A stretch of DNA of 64,000 bases from Oncomelania hupensis (lineage: Eukaryota; Mollusca; Gastropoda; Littorinimorpha; Pomatiopsidae), in the NCBI GenBank assembly GCA_036898135.1, contig CM072511.1, positions 163,812,064 to 163,876,063 on the forward strand, written 5' to 3'. Shown here one piece after another: positions 12,650 to 23,783 of the stretch (its first letter is position 1; every line of letters starts with the position of its first letter). Position numbers and translations under genes: made by a program. The notes under the pieces were generated by a model that saw nothing but the letters and a program-made list of their open reading frames with translations, was not told where the DNA came from and searched no databases.

Positions 12650-13090
12650 CGTGTATCATTGTTACCATCGAGAGCCTCACAATGGTTACAAACATTTTGT
12701 TTTGAAAAGCGAGCAATAATAGCATTTATCTACCTTTGATTTAATTATGCGCTGTTGCTAGAGAAAGTTTTGTAAAATGTTGATAGTTTTTTTAAGTCGG
12801 TTGATATTGTTGTAATAGCGCTAAGAACTTGTTGGATTTACTTGTTTATTATCAATTGAACCTTCCAGATAAATCTCGCAAAAACTAGTTAAATCTTGTA
12901 AACTGGAATGTTCAATGATGTAAGACTAGACTTAGTTCCGGTGATAAGTTTATTTCATGTTGGTCTTATTCCGTCATTCTGGAAAGTCCTGAACTATTCT
13001 ATTTCGTTGAAAGATGTTTTGGAAAGAGTTTGTACACAGTTGCTGATGTACCTTAGGGCATTTGGCTGCTGTTGTAAATTGATGATGGCA
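12650..13090 (+). mobile_element. Divergent LTR remnant related to the intact LTR element
   Basis: Ordered similarity to the LTR at 30714-31347 includes TTACCTTTGATTT, GCTGTTGCTAGAG, GTCGGTTGATATTGTT, a GATGTAAGACTAGACTTAGT-like stretch, and CAGTTGCTGATG. No internal coding region or second LTR is visible. It is most likely an old solo or truncated LTR in a TRPM intron. Confidence 0.68.
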
Positions 13091-13544
13091 TGTTGATCTT
13101 TGTTAAATAGATGTGCGTATATATTCCAGTTATTTTGGCCTTGGTTGGCTTACTGCTGATTTGATTTTCGAAGATGGCTGATGATGCTTGTAAAATAACA
13201 TTGTTTCCATCTCTAAAAACATATGCAAGGTTGGACAATTCAACTCCTCCTTAGTTGATGTGCTAGGACGTTAAAGCTTTTGTGTTGCGGTGATCGTGTC
13301 CACGTTTAGCACACCATCAGCCATTAATTATGGATAGGTCTACTTACTGGTTACTGACAATCCAGCTTCAAGTACAATCAAAGTCCTGATGAAAACCAGT
13401 ACTGGTCTGCATTGCTGTGATAGAGCTCGTTTGCTCAAGTTTCCAATGCCCAAGAGTGCCTTTGATCCCCTCCACAAATGATTTTAACAAATTTATGTTA
13501 TAATTAATGTTATTATTTATTTATAATAATTAATCATGTCACTG

Positions 13545-13822
13545 AGGGTTTCCTTCAGTTACTCCGGTTTCCTCCCTCCCTTTATAATGATATAGAATGC
13601 AGTTGAAGGATGAATTGGACGTCAAAGATTTGAATGTCTACACCCATCATTGGCCATAGTGAGGACAGGAAACAGGACGAAGTAGGGACTTACATCAACA
13701 CCAAACCATCATAGCAATCATACTGCTAAGATGGTGGGTGGAAAACGGCCACTTGTTACCTTGCCCACCCCAGGATTCGACCCTTGTCCCTTGCTGTGCC
13801 AGGTGAACGCTCTACTTGTGGT
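13545..13822 (-). mobile_element. tRNA-derived SINE, copy 1
   Basis: Read on the minus strand it starts with a tRNA-like head (AAGTAGAGCGTTCACCTGGC, then GGTCGAATCC as B box). A body follows that recurs at 62283-62520, where CAAGGTAACAAGTGG-like and GACGTCCAATTC/GACGTTAAGC parts are shared. It lies in a TRPM intron close to the pore exon. Confidence 0.7.
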
Positions 13823-13883
13823 CTACGGTGGTAGGTATGAAGGCAGTGAGTGTGAAAGTGAAACATGAGGAAGTCCTACTCAC

Positions 13884-14061
13884 GGTCTATGTCCTCCGCA
13901 AACAGCTCTCCATAGATCATCCAGTACGGGTAGAACCACACGTTTCGGAGCGTTCGATCCCAGGACACCTCCTTTACCTGGAAATTAACCGCCTGCCGCG
14001 CCACTCCGAAACTGGTGACCACGATGAACAGGATAATCAGGTAGTATGCCATGTCCCGGAT
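13884..14061 (-). CDS. TRPM: TRPM exon: S5 and pore loop
   Basis: 178 bp, phase 0 in and one base over at the donor GACC|GTGAGT. The acceptor is TTGTGGCAG|ATCCGG. It encodes S5 (MAYYLIILFIVVTSFGVARQ) and the pore helix and filter (FYPYWMIYGELFAEDID). The FGVARQA and YWMIYGE motifs are hallmarks of TRPM1/3/6/7. The filter glutamate of YGE is present, which in family members goes with divalent-cation permeability (inferred here). The leftover C joins CC of the next exon to give Pro, matching the family's DIDP sequence. Confidence 0.94.
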
Positions 14062-14758
14062 CTGCCACAACCATGTAAAACATAGCAAGACAAACTGAAA
14101 TAAGAAACAATTTTAAATACAGCACTTTCCAGCTCAAGAGCTGCTGAGGTACTGGTCAAAACAGTAACTCATACTTTAGGGTTTCTCTTGTCAGAAAATA
14201 TCTTCTTCATTATATATAGATAACTTCTGGGTAGTTTAAATTATGTTAATTTTTATCTTTAATTTCGTTTAATAATTAAAAATTTTTTTTTTGTTTAATT
14301 CTAGAATGTAAATATCAAATGTAAATATCTTGCAAGCAAATGTCTTCTTTATTATATCTAGATAGCCTTTGGGTGGCTTAATTTATTTTAATTTATGCCA
14401 TTTTTTACATCTGTATTTTATTTTATTATTTGTAACTCTTTCTCTCCCCTCCCCTCCCCCCCCCCCCCTGCCAAAAATAAAATAAAATAAAATAAAGAAG
14501 GAAAATAAAATTAAATTAAAAAAAGAAAATTAAATCTTGTTAGCAAATATATATTTTTCAAAACTGAATAATAAGACAACGTTTTGGTGGTTAAATTTAA
14601 TGTATGCTGTTTAACAAAAAATAGTTTAAAATTGGAATATTAATTTTTGGTTTTTAATAATTGTTTGCGACTGTGAGAAATGCGAGTGTTATAAATTAAT
14701 TCGATATACATTTGAAAAGTGATATCATTATAATTATTGTTACTGTGAAGTTACATAC

Positions 14759-15007
14759 CAGTTTTCCGATGATCTTGACATAGGGTCCCAGGTACTGGTT
14801 GACACTCATGATCTCCAGGATGCGCATGTTCCATAGCACCAAGTCCACCGTGTACACCAGATGGCCATCCAGCAAATACCCAGGCACAAAGCGCAACACC
14901 ACGCCCACCGCAAAAAGCGCTATGGCTATCAAGTCCCAGGCATTCCAGATGCGACCAATAAACATGCGCAGCTTCATGGAGAACTTGACTGGCTCCTGGG
15001 CTACTAC
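14759..15007 (-). CDS. TRPM: TRPM exon: pre-S3, S3, S4 and S4-S5 linker
   Basis: 83 codons, phase 0 at both ends. The acceptor is TGTACAG|GTAGTAGCC and the donor is AAACTG|GTATGT. The peptide contains WNAWDLIAIALFAVGVVLRF (S3), then YTVDLVLWNMRILEIM (S4), then VNQYLGPYVKIIGKL, the diagnostic TRPM S4-S5 linker (family form NKYLGPYV..IGKM). This is the most 5' TRPM exon I can identify. Just upstream (15.02-19.1 kb) lies a minisatellite block, and no earlier exon is recognisable. The S1-S2 exons therefore lie further away or are lost in the repeat block. Confidence 0.93.
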
Positions 15008-15019
15008 CTGTACACACAT

Positions 15020-16215
15020 GCCGCACAAAACAAAGTTATAGCCTGTGCTATGCTTCACTGTTAAATATAAACACACCCCCCCCAAAACAAAGTTGTAGCC
15101 TGTGCTATGCTTCACCATTAAATATAAACATCCACATAAAACAAAGTTATAGCCTGTGCTATGCTTCACCGTTGAATACAAACATCCGCACAAAACAAAG
15201 TTGTAGCCTGTGCTATGCTTCACCCTTAAATATAAACATCCCCATAAAACAAAGTTATAGCCTGTGCTATGCTTCACCGTTAAATACAAACATCCACACA
15301 AAACAAAGTTATAGCCTGTGCTGTGCTTCACCGTAAAATGCAAACATCCGCACAAAACAAAGTTGTAGCTTGTGCTATGCTTCACCGTTAAATATAAACA
15401 TCCCCATAAAACAAAGTTGTAGCCTGTGCTATGCTTCACCGTTAAATATAAACATCCACATAAAAAAAGTTGTAGCCTGTGCTATGCTTCATCGTTAAAG
15501 ATAAACATCCACACAAAACAAAGTTGTAGCCTGTGCTGTTTGTAGCCTGTGCTATGCTTCACCATTAAATATAAACATCCACACAAAACAAAGTTGTAGC
15601 CTGTGCTGTTTGTAGCCTGTGCTATGCTTCACCATTAAATATAAACATCCATATAAAACAAAGTTGTAGCCTGTGCAATGCTTCACCGTTAAATATAAAC
15701 ATCCGCATAAAACAAAGTTGTAGCCTGTGCTATGGTTGTAGTCTGTGCTATGCTTCACCGTTAAATGTAAACATCCACACAAACAAAGAGAAAGCCTGTG
15801 CTATGTTTCACCGTTAAATATAAACATCCACATAAAACAAAGTTGTAGCCTGTGCTATGCTTCACCGTTAAATATAAACATCCACACAAAACAAAGTTGT
15901 AGCCTGTGCTGTGCTTCACAGTTTAATATAAACATCCACATAAAACAAAGTTGTAGCCTGCGCTATGCTTCACAGTTAAATATAAACATCCACACAAAAC
16001 AAAGTTGTAGCCTGTGCTATGCTTCACCGTTAAATATAAACATCAGCACAAAACAAAGTTGTAGCCTGTACTATGCTTCACCTTTAAATATAAACATCCA
16101 CATAAAACAAAGTTGTAGCCTGTGCTATGCTTCACCGTTAAATATAAACATCCACATAAAAACAAAGTTGTAGCCTGCGCTATGCTTCACTGTTAAATAT
16201 AAACATCCACATAAA
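15020..16215. repeat. 54-bp minisatellite, about 22 copies
   Basis: The unit contains TATGCTTCACCGTTAAATAT, AAACATCCACATAAAACAAA and GTTGTAGCCTGTGC. Because 54 is a multiple of three, long frames with an 18-residue periodicity stay open on both strands. These are repeat artefacts. It begins 13 bp upstream of the S3-S4 TRPM exon acceptor. Confidence 0.95.
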
Positions 16216-16247
16216 ACAACCAGCAAGAGATACAGTCATAGCCCTGT

Positions 16248-16470
16248 GCCCCTACTCCTTCAGACAAGAGTATGAGCCAGGTTCAAGTTTATGCACGTAC
16301 ACATTCCATAGCCTGGACTATAAAGATCCTGAAGCTCATGCCCCAGATGATCGAGCGCCAGCTACATAAATGCACCCAGCACGCACTAGGTCCCTTCCCC
16401 TCTCTCCCTATCCCTGGTCACCCAGGATTGTGCTCAGGTGTCTAGGGTGCCCAGTGATGTGCCTAACAAA
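16248..16470 (+). mobile_element. SINE-like repeat (CACTAGGTCC family), copy 2
   Basis: Same family as 10141-10335: AGTATGAGCCAGGTTCAAG, GTTTATGCACGTACACATTC, CCAGCACGCACTAGGTCCC. The 3' part runs straight into the 80-bp tandem array. Confidence 0.66.
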
Positions 16471-16790
16471 GCCCTTCCCCTCTCTCCCTATCTCTGGTCA
16501 CCCAGGGTTGTGCTCAGTTGTCTAGGGTGCCCAGTGATGTGCCTAACAAAGCCCTTCCCCTCTCTCCCTATCTCTGGTCACCCAGGGTTGTGCTCAGTTG
16601 TCTAGGGTGTCCAGTGATGTGCCTAACAAAGCCCTTCCTCTCTCTCCCTATCTCTGGTCACCCAGGATTGTGCTCAGGTGTCTGTGGTGACCAGTGATGT
16701 GCCTAACAAAGCCCTTCCCCTCTCTCCCTATCTCTGGTCACCCAGGATTGTGCTCAGGTGTCTGTGGTGACCAGTGATGTGCCTAACAAA
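16392..16790. repeat. 80-bp tandem array grown from a SINE-like unit
   Basis: Five units with a GCCCTTCCCCTCTCTCCC start recurring every 80 bp (16471, 16551, 16631, 16711). Each contains a GGTCACCCAGGATTGTGCTC-like segment, which is part of the dispersed SINE-like family. The array is therefore a local amplification of SINE sequence. Confidence 0.9.
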
Positions 16791-16845
16791 GCTAGGTAAC
16801 GCCTGGGGCAGCTCCAGTCACAACTGTAATAGCCAGCATCGGGGA

Positions 16846-17262
16846 TGGGAGGATTGGGAAGAGAGAGCGAGAGGGAGCAAGAGAGAGAGGAAGCAAGAGA
16901 GAGGAAGAGAGGGAGAGAGAGGAAGAGAGAGAGAGGAAGAGAGAGAGACAGAGAGGTAAAGAGAGAGGGAGCGAGAGAGAGATAGAGGAAAAGAGAGGGA
17001 GCAAGAGATATAGAGGAAGAGAGAGAGACAGAGAGAGAGGGAGCGAAAGAGGGAGCGGAAGAGAGAGCGGGAGAGAGAGAGGAAGAGAGAGATGGAGCGA
17101 GAGACAGAGAGGGAGAGAGAGGGAGAGAGAGAGAGCGAGAGAGAGAGAGGATAAAGAGAGCGAGGGAGAGAGAGGGAAAGATGGAGAGAGGGAGAGAGAG
17201 AGACATAAAAGAGGGAAGAAAGGGGTGCGAGAAGGACAGGGAAAAAGGCAGAGAGAGAATGT
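16846..17262. repeat. Polypurine GAGAGA tract
   Basis: Interrupted GAGAGAGG and GAGCGAGAGA repeats. Ser/Leu-rich frames on the minus strand are artefacts. Confidence 0.93.
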
Positions 17263-17371
17263 GAACATTTCTATTCGCAGGAACATTTTTTTCCTCAACG
17301 ACATTATCCAACCGTCTTGTTATACTATCGGGAATCAAATCACTTGATTTTCAAAAGGCCTGCTGTGCACT

Positions 17372-18255
17372 GACCAGCTGACAACATAGCCAAATGGCCG
17401 CCTGTGTCTATGGCACTGACCAGCTGACAACACAGCCAAATGGCCGCCTGTGTCTATGGCACTGACCAGCTGACAACACAGCCAAATGGCCGACTGCGTT
17501 TATGGCACTGACCAGCTGACAACACAGCCAAATGGCCGCCTGTGTCTATGGCACTGACCAGCTGACAACACAGCCAAATGGCCGCCTGTGTCTATGGCAC
17601 TGACCAGCTGACAACACAGCCAAATGGCCGCCTGTGTCTATGGCACTGACCAGCTGACAACACAGCCAAATGGCCGCCTGTGTCTATGGCACTGACCAGC
17701 TGACAACACAGCCAAATGGCCGCCTGTGTCTATGGCACTGACCAGCTGACAACACAGCCAAATGGCCGACTGCGTTTATGGCACTGACCAGCTGACAACA
17801 CAGCCAAATGGCCGCCTGTGTCTATGGCACTGACCAGCTGACAACACAGCCAAATGGCCGCCTGTGTCTATGGCACTGACCAGCTGACAGCACAGCCAAA
17901 TGGCCGTCTGTGTCTATGGCACTGACCAGCTGACAACACAGCCAAATGGCCGTCTGTGTCTATGGCACTGACCAGCTGAGAACACACCTGAGAACACAGC
18001 CAAATGGCAGCCTGTGTCTATGGCACTGACCAGCTGAGAACACAGCCAAATGGCCGCCTGTGTCTATGGTACTGACCAGCTGACAACACAGCCAAATGGC
18101 CGCATGTGTCTATGGCACTGACCAGCTGACAACACAGCCAAATGGCCGCCTGTGTCTATGGCACTGACCAGCTGAGAACACAGCCAAATGACCGTCTGTG
18201 TCTATGGCACTGACCAGCTGACAACACAGCCAAATGGCCGCCTGTGTCTATGGCA
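17372..18255. repeat. 46-bp minisatellite, about 19 copies
   Basis: The unit contains GGCACTGACCAGCTGACAAC, ACAGCCAAATGG and CCGCCTGTGTCTAT. Copies are very similar. Point variants such as CGACTGCGTTTATGG recur 6 units apart (about 17490 and 17767), which points to block duplication. Confidence 0.96.
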
Positions 18256-18422
18256 CGAGTCTAAAAACTTCAACCAATGGCCGCAGCAAAGAAGGGGAGA
18301 TAGCTCTGTGTTATCATTTCCTTATTGCCACAAGGATAGCATTAAATAAGATAGTATCCAACATGCTGTCACTCCTGTGCCATTTGTTTAGGCGAGACAC
18401 GTACTACGTACAACATTTTGTT

Positions 18423-19125
18423 TCCATTTTGACTTCATTCCCACCATAAGTCACGTCTCTGGCACTTCAAAACAAACCGACCATTTTGACTTCATCCCCA
18501 CCATAAGTCACGTCTCTGGCACTTCAAAACAAACCGACCATTTTGACTTCATCCCCACCATAAGTCACGTCTCTGGCACTTCAAAACAAACCGACCATTT
18601 TTGACTTCATCCCCAACATAAGTCACGTCTCTGGCACTTCAAAACCAACCGACCATTTTGACTTCATCCCCACCATAAGTCACGTCTCTGGCACTTCAAA
18701 ACCAACCGACCATTTTGACTTCATCCCCACCATAAGTCACGTCTCTGGCACTTCAAAACCAACCGACCATTTTGACTTCATCCCCACCATAAGTCACGTC
18801 TCTGGCACTTCAAAACAAACCGACCATTTTTGACTTCATCCCCACCATAAGTCACGTCTCTGGCACTTCAAAACAAACCGACCATTTTTGACTTCATCCC
18901 CAACATAAGTCACGTCTCTGGCACTTCAAAACAAACCGACCATTTTTGACTTCATCCCCAACATAAGTCACGTCTCTGGCACTTCAAAACAAACAGACCA
19001 TTTTTGACTTCATCCCCAACATAAGTCACGTCTCTGGCACTTCAAAACAAACCGACCATTTTGACTTCATCCCCAACATAAGTCACGTCTCTGGCACTTC
19101 AAAACAAACCGACCATTTTTGGCAA
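18423..19125. repeat. 57/58-bp minisatellite, about 12 copies
   Basis: The unit contains CATTTTGACTTCATCCCCAC, CATAAGTCACGTCTCTGGCA and CTTCAAAACAAACCGAC. Length variants differ by one T in the TTTT run. Confidence 0.96.
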
Positions 19126-19537
19126 AAAACAGACAGGCGAAAATCAGCACGCATGCACCTCTAAAACAAAAATAGCAACACCAGCATTACTCTTACAGAA
19201 ACTTATTCACAATATTTTCTTCTTTTTTTTTTTTAATATTTTTTAACATTTGGTACGTTGTGCATTTATAAACTTTACCTTTTTCTTTCTGAATTTATTT
19301 GGTACGTTGGGCATTTGTTATAAGTTTGACCTTTTTATGGTTACTATGGTTATAAATTAGTTTGTTATTGTCTGCCATGTAAGTTTTATACTACTTTATA
19401 CTATTGGTTTATTCATGTGTTTTTGTTTTTGCTTTATTTTCAGTTCTACAGTGCCATTGCTCTTTTTATAATTGCATTGTTAGTTTTATAGTTAGAGATA
19501 AATAAATTATTATTTTTGTTGCATGCTGTCGTTATTT

Positions 19538-19634
<97 letters not shown>

Positions 19635-19911
19635 CCTTGTAGTGGTGGAAGTGGTAGTAGTGGTTGTTTTTAGAGGGAGAGGGGGGGGGGAGGTCGGAGT
19701 ACAGAGTAGACGGATCGTTAGTGGGGACTGTATAAAAACATATATTTTACTTGTTGACAATTTAGGCTTTTTTATTTTTTTAAATATCTGTGTCTTATGC
19801 CACTGTAACTGCTGATTTTATGTAATTATTTGTTAACTTGCGAGTGTCTGTGTGCTTACGTGTCAGTGCCTAGAGCACACTGGTACTTTGCAATAAATTA
19901 TTATCATCATT

Positions 19912-19966
<55 letters not shown>

Positions 19967-20180
19967 ATAAGTGAAAATGAGTGCCCAGTTTGGATTAAAT
20001 TAGTAAAAAACGAAAACTAAACTGCTGCATTAAAACACAAAATAATAATGACGTTGACCGTGAGAAGACTTTGACCTTTGGCTCCTATGAACAGAAAGTC
20101 TTGCCAGCAGCATGCCAGACTGGTCGATGCTTAGGTACAGACGCCTCCCACAAAAGGTTTAATAAAATCTACCGCAAAAA
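19126..20180. other. Intergenic with (GTA)n and (ATC)n microsatellites
   Basis: (AGT)n at about 19540-19629 and (ATC)n at about 19905-19965. The rest is AT-rich with no gene visible. Confidence 0.7.
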
Positions 20181-20184
20181 TTTA

Positions 20185-20402
20185 TGCTCACATCACCAAC
20201 AACGAAATCCGACAGACCATCACACAAGCCATTGGACAACATGATGACATGCTCTCAGTGGTGAAAGAACGGAAACTCCGATGGTATGGCCACATCACCA
20301 GACCTTGCAAAAGACCATCCTGCAAGGCACGGTGCAAGGAGGCAGAAGAAGAGGGAGACAGAAAAAGAGGTGGGAGGACAACATTCGAGAATGGACTGGC
20401 TG
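20185..20402 (+). mobile_element. RTE LINE fragment, C-terminal part
   Basis: Nearly the same sequence as 39420-39630 of the full LINE: ATCACACAAGCCATTGGACA and GGAAACTCCGATGGTATGGC. It has an internal deletion and ends within the C-terminal coding region, directly abutting an inverted fragment of the same LINE. Confidence 0.85.
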
Positions 20403-20404
20403 GA

Positions 20405-21405
20405 AGGTCGTTGGGTCACCACAGATGATCGTTTAACCAGCGTACCCCATCTTTTTCTGTCCTCAGCAACCCTCATGGCTTTGTTCAATGTAAAGCTAGT
20501 CCATTCTCGAATGTCGTCCTCTCACCTTTCTTTGTCTCCCTTTTCTTCTGCCTCCTTGCACCGTGCCTTGCAGGATGGTCTTTACAAGGCCTGATGCTCT
20601 GGTGACGTGGCCATACCATCGGAGTTTCCGTTTCTTCACCACTGTGAGAATATAATCGTGTTGTCCAATGGCTTGTGTGATGGTCTGTCGAACTTCGTTG
20701 TTGGTGTTGTGCTGGGTATGGGAAATGTCCAGAAGTCTTCTGTAGCACCTCATCTCCATGCTTTGTATTCGTCGTTGTAGACCCGCTGTGATGGTCCATG
20801 TTTCGCAAGCGTATAGGAAGATGGAGATGACAAGGGAGCGCAGCAGCATACCTTGGAATGGCTTCAACCTTGTCAGGGCAGCAGTTGTTTGTGCGATCCT
20901 GGAGAGGAGTTCCTGTCGGGACCCATTGTCTGATACAATGGTTCCTAAATATTTGAAGCTATGCACTGTGTTGAGGGATTGGCTTGGATTTGATGTCCAT
21001 GTCGATGCAATTGGTGTTGTTGGTCATCATTTTGGTCTTCTCTGCACTTATTTCCATTCCATAAGATGTGAAGGTGGTGTCAAGCCTCTGTACCAGCTGT
21101 TCCAAGTTCTTGTTCCTCTCCAGCCAATCCATCAATGTCATCCGTAAAACGGAGGTTGAAGATTGCTGTACCCCATATGCTGACTGTGCCTTCGTGATCT
21201 GCAAGGGCATCTGACATGATGCGCTCTAGGCATATGTTGAAGAGTGTTGGAGAGATTAGGCATCCTTGACGCACACCGATTGTTGTTCTAAACCATTTCC
21301 CGATGGCGCTGTTTTGGAGGACTGCACTGGTAGCCTTGTCATACAGGCTTCGGATGACTTCAATAATGTTAAGAATAAGATTGATGTTGTACACTCTCAT
21401 GGTTG
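20405..21405 (-). mobile_element. RTE LINE fragment, RT to C terminus, inverted
   Basis: Read on the minus strand it encodes pieces of the RT palm and C-terminal region in shifted frames: TTIGVRQGCLISPTLFN, then LRFTDDIDGLAGEEQE (the catalytic FADD is changed to FTDD), then HSFKYLGTIVSDNGSR and KLRWYGHVTR. Frameshifts and the altered motif mark it as dead. It is tail-to-tail with the fragment at 20185-20402. Confidence 0.88.
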
Positions 21406-21424
21406 TAGATATCACATAATATGA

Positions 21425-22249
21425 TATGATGACGTTTTAAGGGGTGAGGGATGGGGTGGATGGTGGTGGTGTTGGTGCAGTTTGCAGGCCTGTTTGTAAC
21501 ACTAAACGAGGATAAACGCTGAGCAGCCTCTTCCACATTGATTGATGTGTGTTCCACTGTCCACAAACAGGGCATCATAGACTGCCGAGGCGTCCTACTT
21601 GACATGGCATCAAGTATGGATCAGATCACCGACACCTTAGCTGTAGACGAGCGTTCTATATTTAGGCAGCACGTTTTAACAGCACTGGCTAATCCTCGAA
21701 CCTCACTCCATTTTCATCTGAAAGACTTTCAACGCCTGATTTGGTGACAGGTGTGTTGGGACATGTAGTAACTAAATTAAAATAATAAAAAGTCCGCTAT
21801 TATGTCCGTCCTTAGTTCAGAAAGTTCGCCTCCCCATGGAGTATCACGCAGACTATTATTCCTCTCTGGCAGTAACCATGCCAGGGCTCTGCTTGCGATG
21901 TCGTCCGTTCCATAACGATGACGACGATCATGATGATGATGATGACGATGATAGTGGTGAAGATGAGGATAAAAACGATCATGACTTCTTCTTTTTCCGT
22001 TCGTTTGTATGTCGCAGCGTTATAAACCTTTCTTCAAGAAACAACCCGTCGGATTGCGGCGCTTCATAAATCCACAAAACGTAAGCAAGTGGGAAAGAAA
22101 CCTATTTGAGACTAGAAGGACAAAGCCCATATGACTCACATGCGGATATGCTCCTTGTGTAACTGGCAATAGTTAAAATGAAAATGACTGTCCGGGAAAA
22201 AAAAAGAAAAAGTGGCATTAAGATGCAATGTAATACCGGCTTTCATCTT
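21425..22249. other. Intergenic, no gene seen
   Basis: Contains a short GAT/GAC-rich patch near 21916-21970 and a poly-A run near 22197. Short frames here show no recognisable motif or splice support. Confidence 0.45.
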
Positions 22250-23025
22250 TTCATGTTCTTGACCTTGAGATGACCTTAACCTCCGGCTCCAAATACAGTC
22301 ATGTAATATCAAATACACTACAGCAAAAGTGGTATGCCAAAAAAAAAGGATGACCTAGGCCTACAGTGACCTTGACCTTTGGATGACCTTGACCTTCCCG
22401 TGACCTCCCATGCATGTCTGATCAAATAACTCAATGTTGTTGCATACTATGGGTTAAATAAATAATCATTCCACTGTACGATGACCTATTTTTAAAAAAA
22501 GTGTTTGCAAGGCCTAAAATGACTTCGATCTTCAAGATCAACGTAAAAACGGAACATATATGAAAGATCAATCTATCATCTCTAAATACAACAAATTTGA
22601 ACTTTATAACTTTCACAGTTTAGGGTCAATGTCACTTCAAAGTAAATATACTAACTGACTTTGGACAGCTCCAGTGATCTTGATCTTGGAGTGAAGTTTC
22701 TTAAATGTGCATAAGATGTATGTCTCACTGATATCTATCATGCATCAAAAAATCATAAATTCAATATTAATAACTTAGAAAAAAAAGTGAAATTTTGTGA
22801 ATTTTTTTTTCATTTCTTGACTAACATTGACTGTGATTTTGACCTTGAAGTGAAGTCATTCATTCACTGATTATTTATCTCATGGTTATACACCATCTTA
22901 CCAAGTTTAGTTACGATAGTTCAAACAGGTTCTGAGATATTAATCCACTTGCAAGGTTTGCACGTCCAGACGGCCAACGGTGGACAGAGGACGGGGTGCA
23001 GACGGACGGGCAAAATTTTGTTTTT
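22250..23025. repeat. TGACCTTGA-rich interspersed repeat
   Basis: Repeated TGACCTTGACCT, GATGACCTT and GATCTTGATCTTGGAGTGAA motifs over about 600 bp. It ends in TTCTGAGATATTAA, CAGACGGCCAACGG and GCAGACGGACGGGCAAA, a layout common to dispersed repeats of marine invertebrates. No coding sequence seen. Confidence 0.6.
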
Positions 23026-23751
23026 TAAATGTCATTTTTGGACTATTTAGGACTTATTTCGCACAGATTTGCAAAATATAAGAATGTTTAAAATAATTCT
23101 TTAGAGAGAGTGCATTGCTATGCATGAGTCAACAAACGCTTCCTTGGAACACAAGCAAGGACACTTGTTGGGCTGATTGGCCTGGAAACAACAGCTTGAG
23201 GTAGGTCGCTGGCTGGCGTTGCCTTGGTGTCAACAGTGACAGTGTTTACATATGACATAGCCAAAGTAGAAATTGGTGGTAGGCTTGAGCACTGAAAGCG
23301 CTCTGTATCATTTTTTTTATGTCATAACAATGCCAAGTGTACTTTCATGGATTTGTGTAGTTTACTCTGGTCTATGGTTGTGTTTACTACTACTACCACC
23401 ACAATCAGACCATACACCTTTAAGCATCACAATCACTATCTTTGTTGTCCCAACAAGCAGCAAGGACAAATATTTTGTAGTGTACAACAATCGTTGACAG
23501 TCACACTCACACAAAAACAGTACAGAATTAAACATACCACCTTATAACGTATAACGTTTTCAAGCCACGGCACGTACAAACCCCGGGCAAAGTGCAGAGG
23601 CCCAACCCCGCTTTCAATTAGTATTCGCGTATTATTTTTGCTAATACTATCAGTTTCACTGTATACTGTCCTTCATCTTAGTTATTTAGCATATGTGTGT
23701 ATGTTTGTGTGTGTGTGTGTGTCTATACATGTATATGTATATGTATATATG

Positions 23752-23783
<32 letters not shown>

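Larger units (their letters stand above)
6537..15007 (-). other. TRPM: TRPM1/3-like cation channel gene, 3' part (nine exons)
   Basis: Gene-level entry for nine exons, in transcript order: 15007-14759, 14061-13884, 11974-11854, 10735-10545, 9970-9838, 9546-9201, 8614-7724, 7145-7056 and 6740-6537. All introns have GT-AG ends. The exon phases interlock and the lengths sum to 2403 nt (800 codons plus stop). TRPM channels are tetrameric plasma-membrane cation channels. This part spans S3 to S6, the TRP helix, the C-terminal coiled coil and a long low-complexity tail. There is no alpha-kinase (TRPM6/7) or Nudix (TRPM2) domain, which with the coiled-coil similarity points to the TRPM1/3 group. The N-terminal MHR domains and S1-S2 are not identifiable in the window. 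Confidence 0.93.

Noticed and set aside
14696..16173. Open frames with 18-residue periodicity on both strands
   Set aside because: They are produced by the 54-bp minisatellite. Only 14759-15007 is a real exon.
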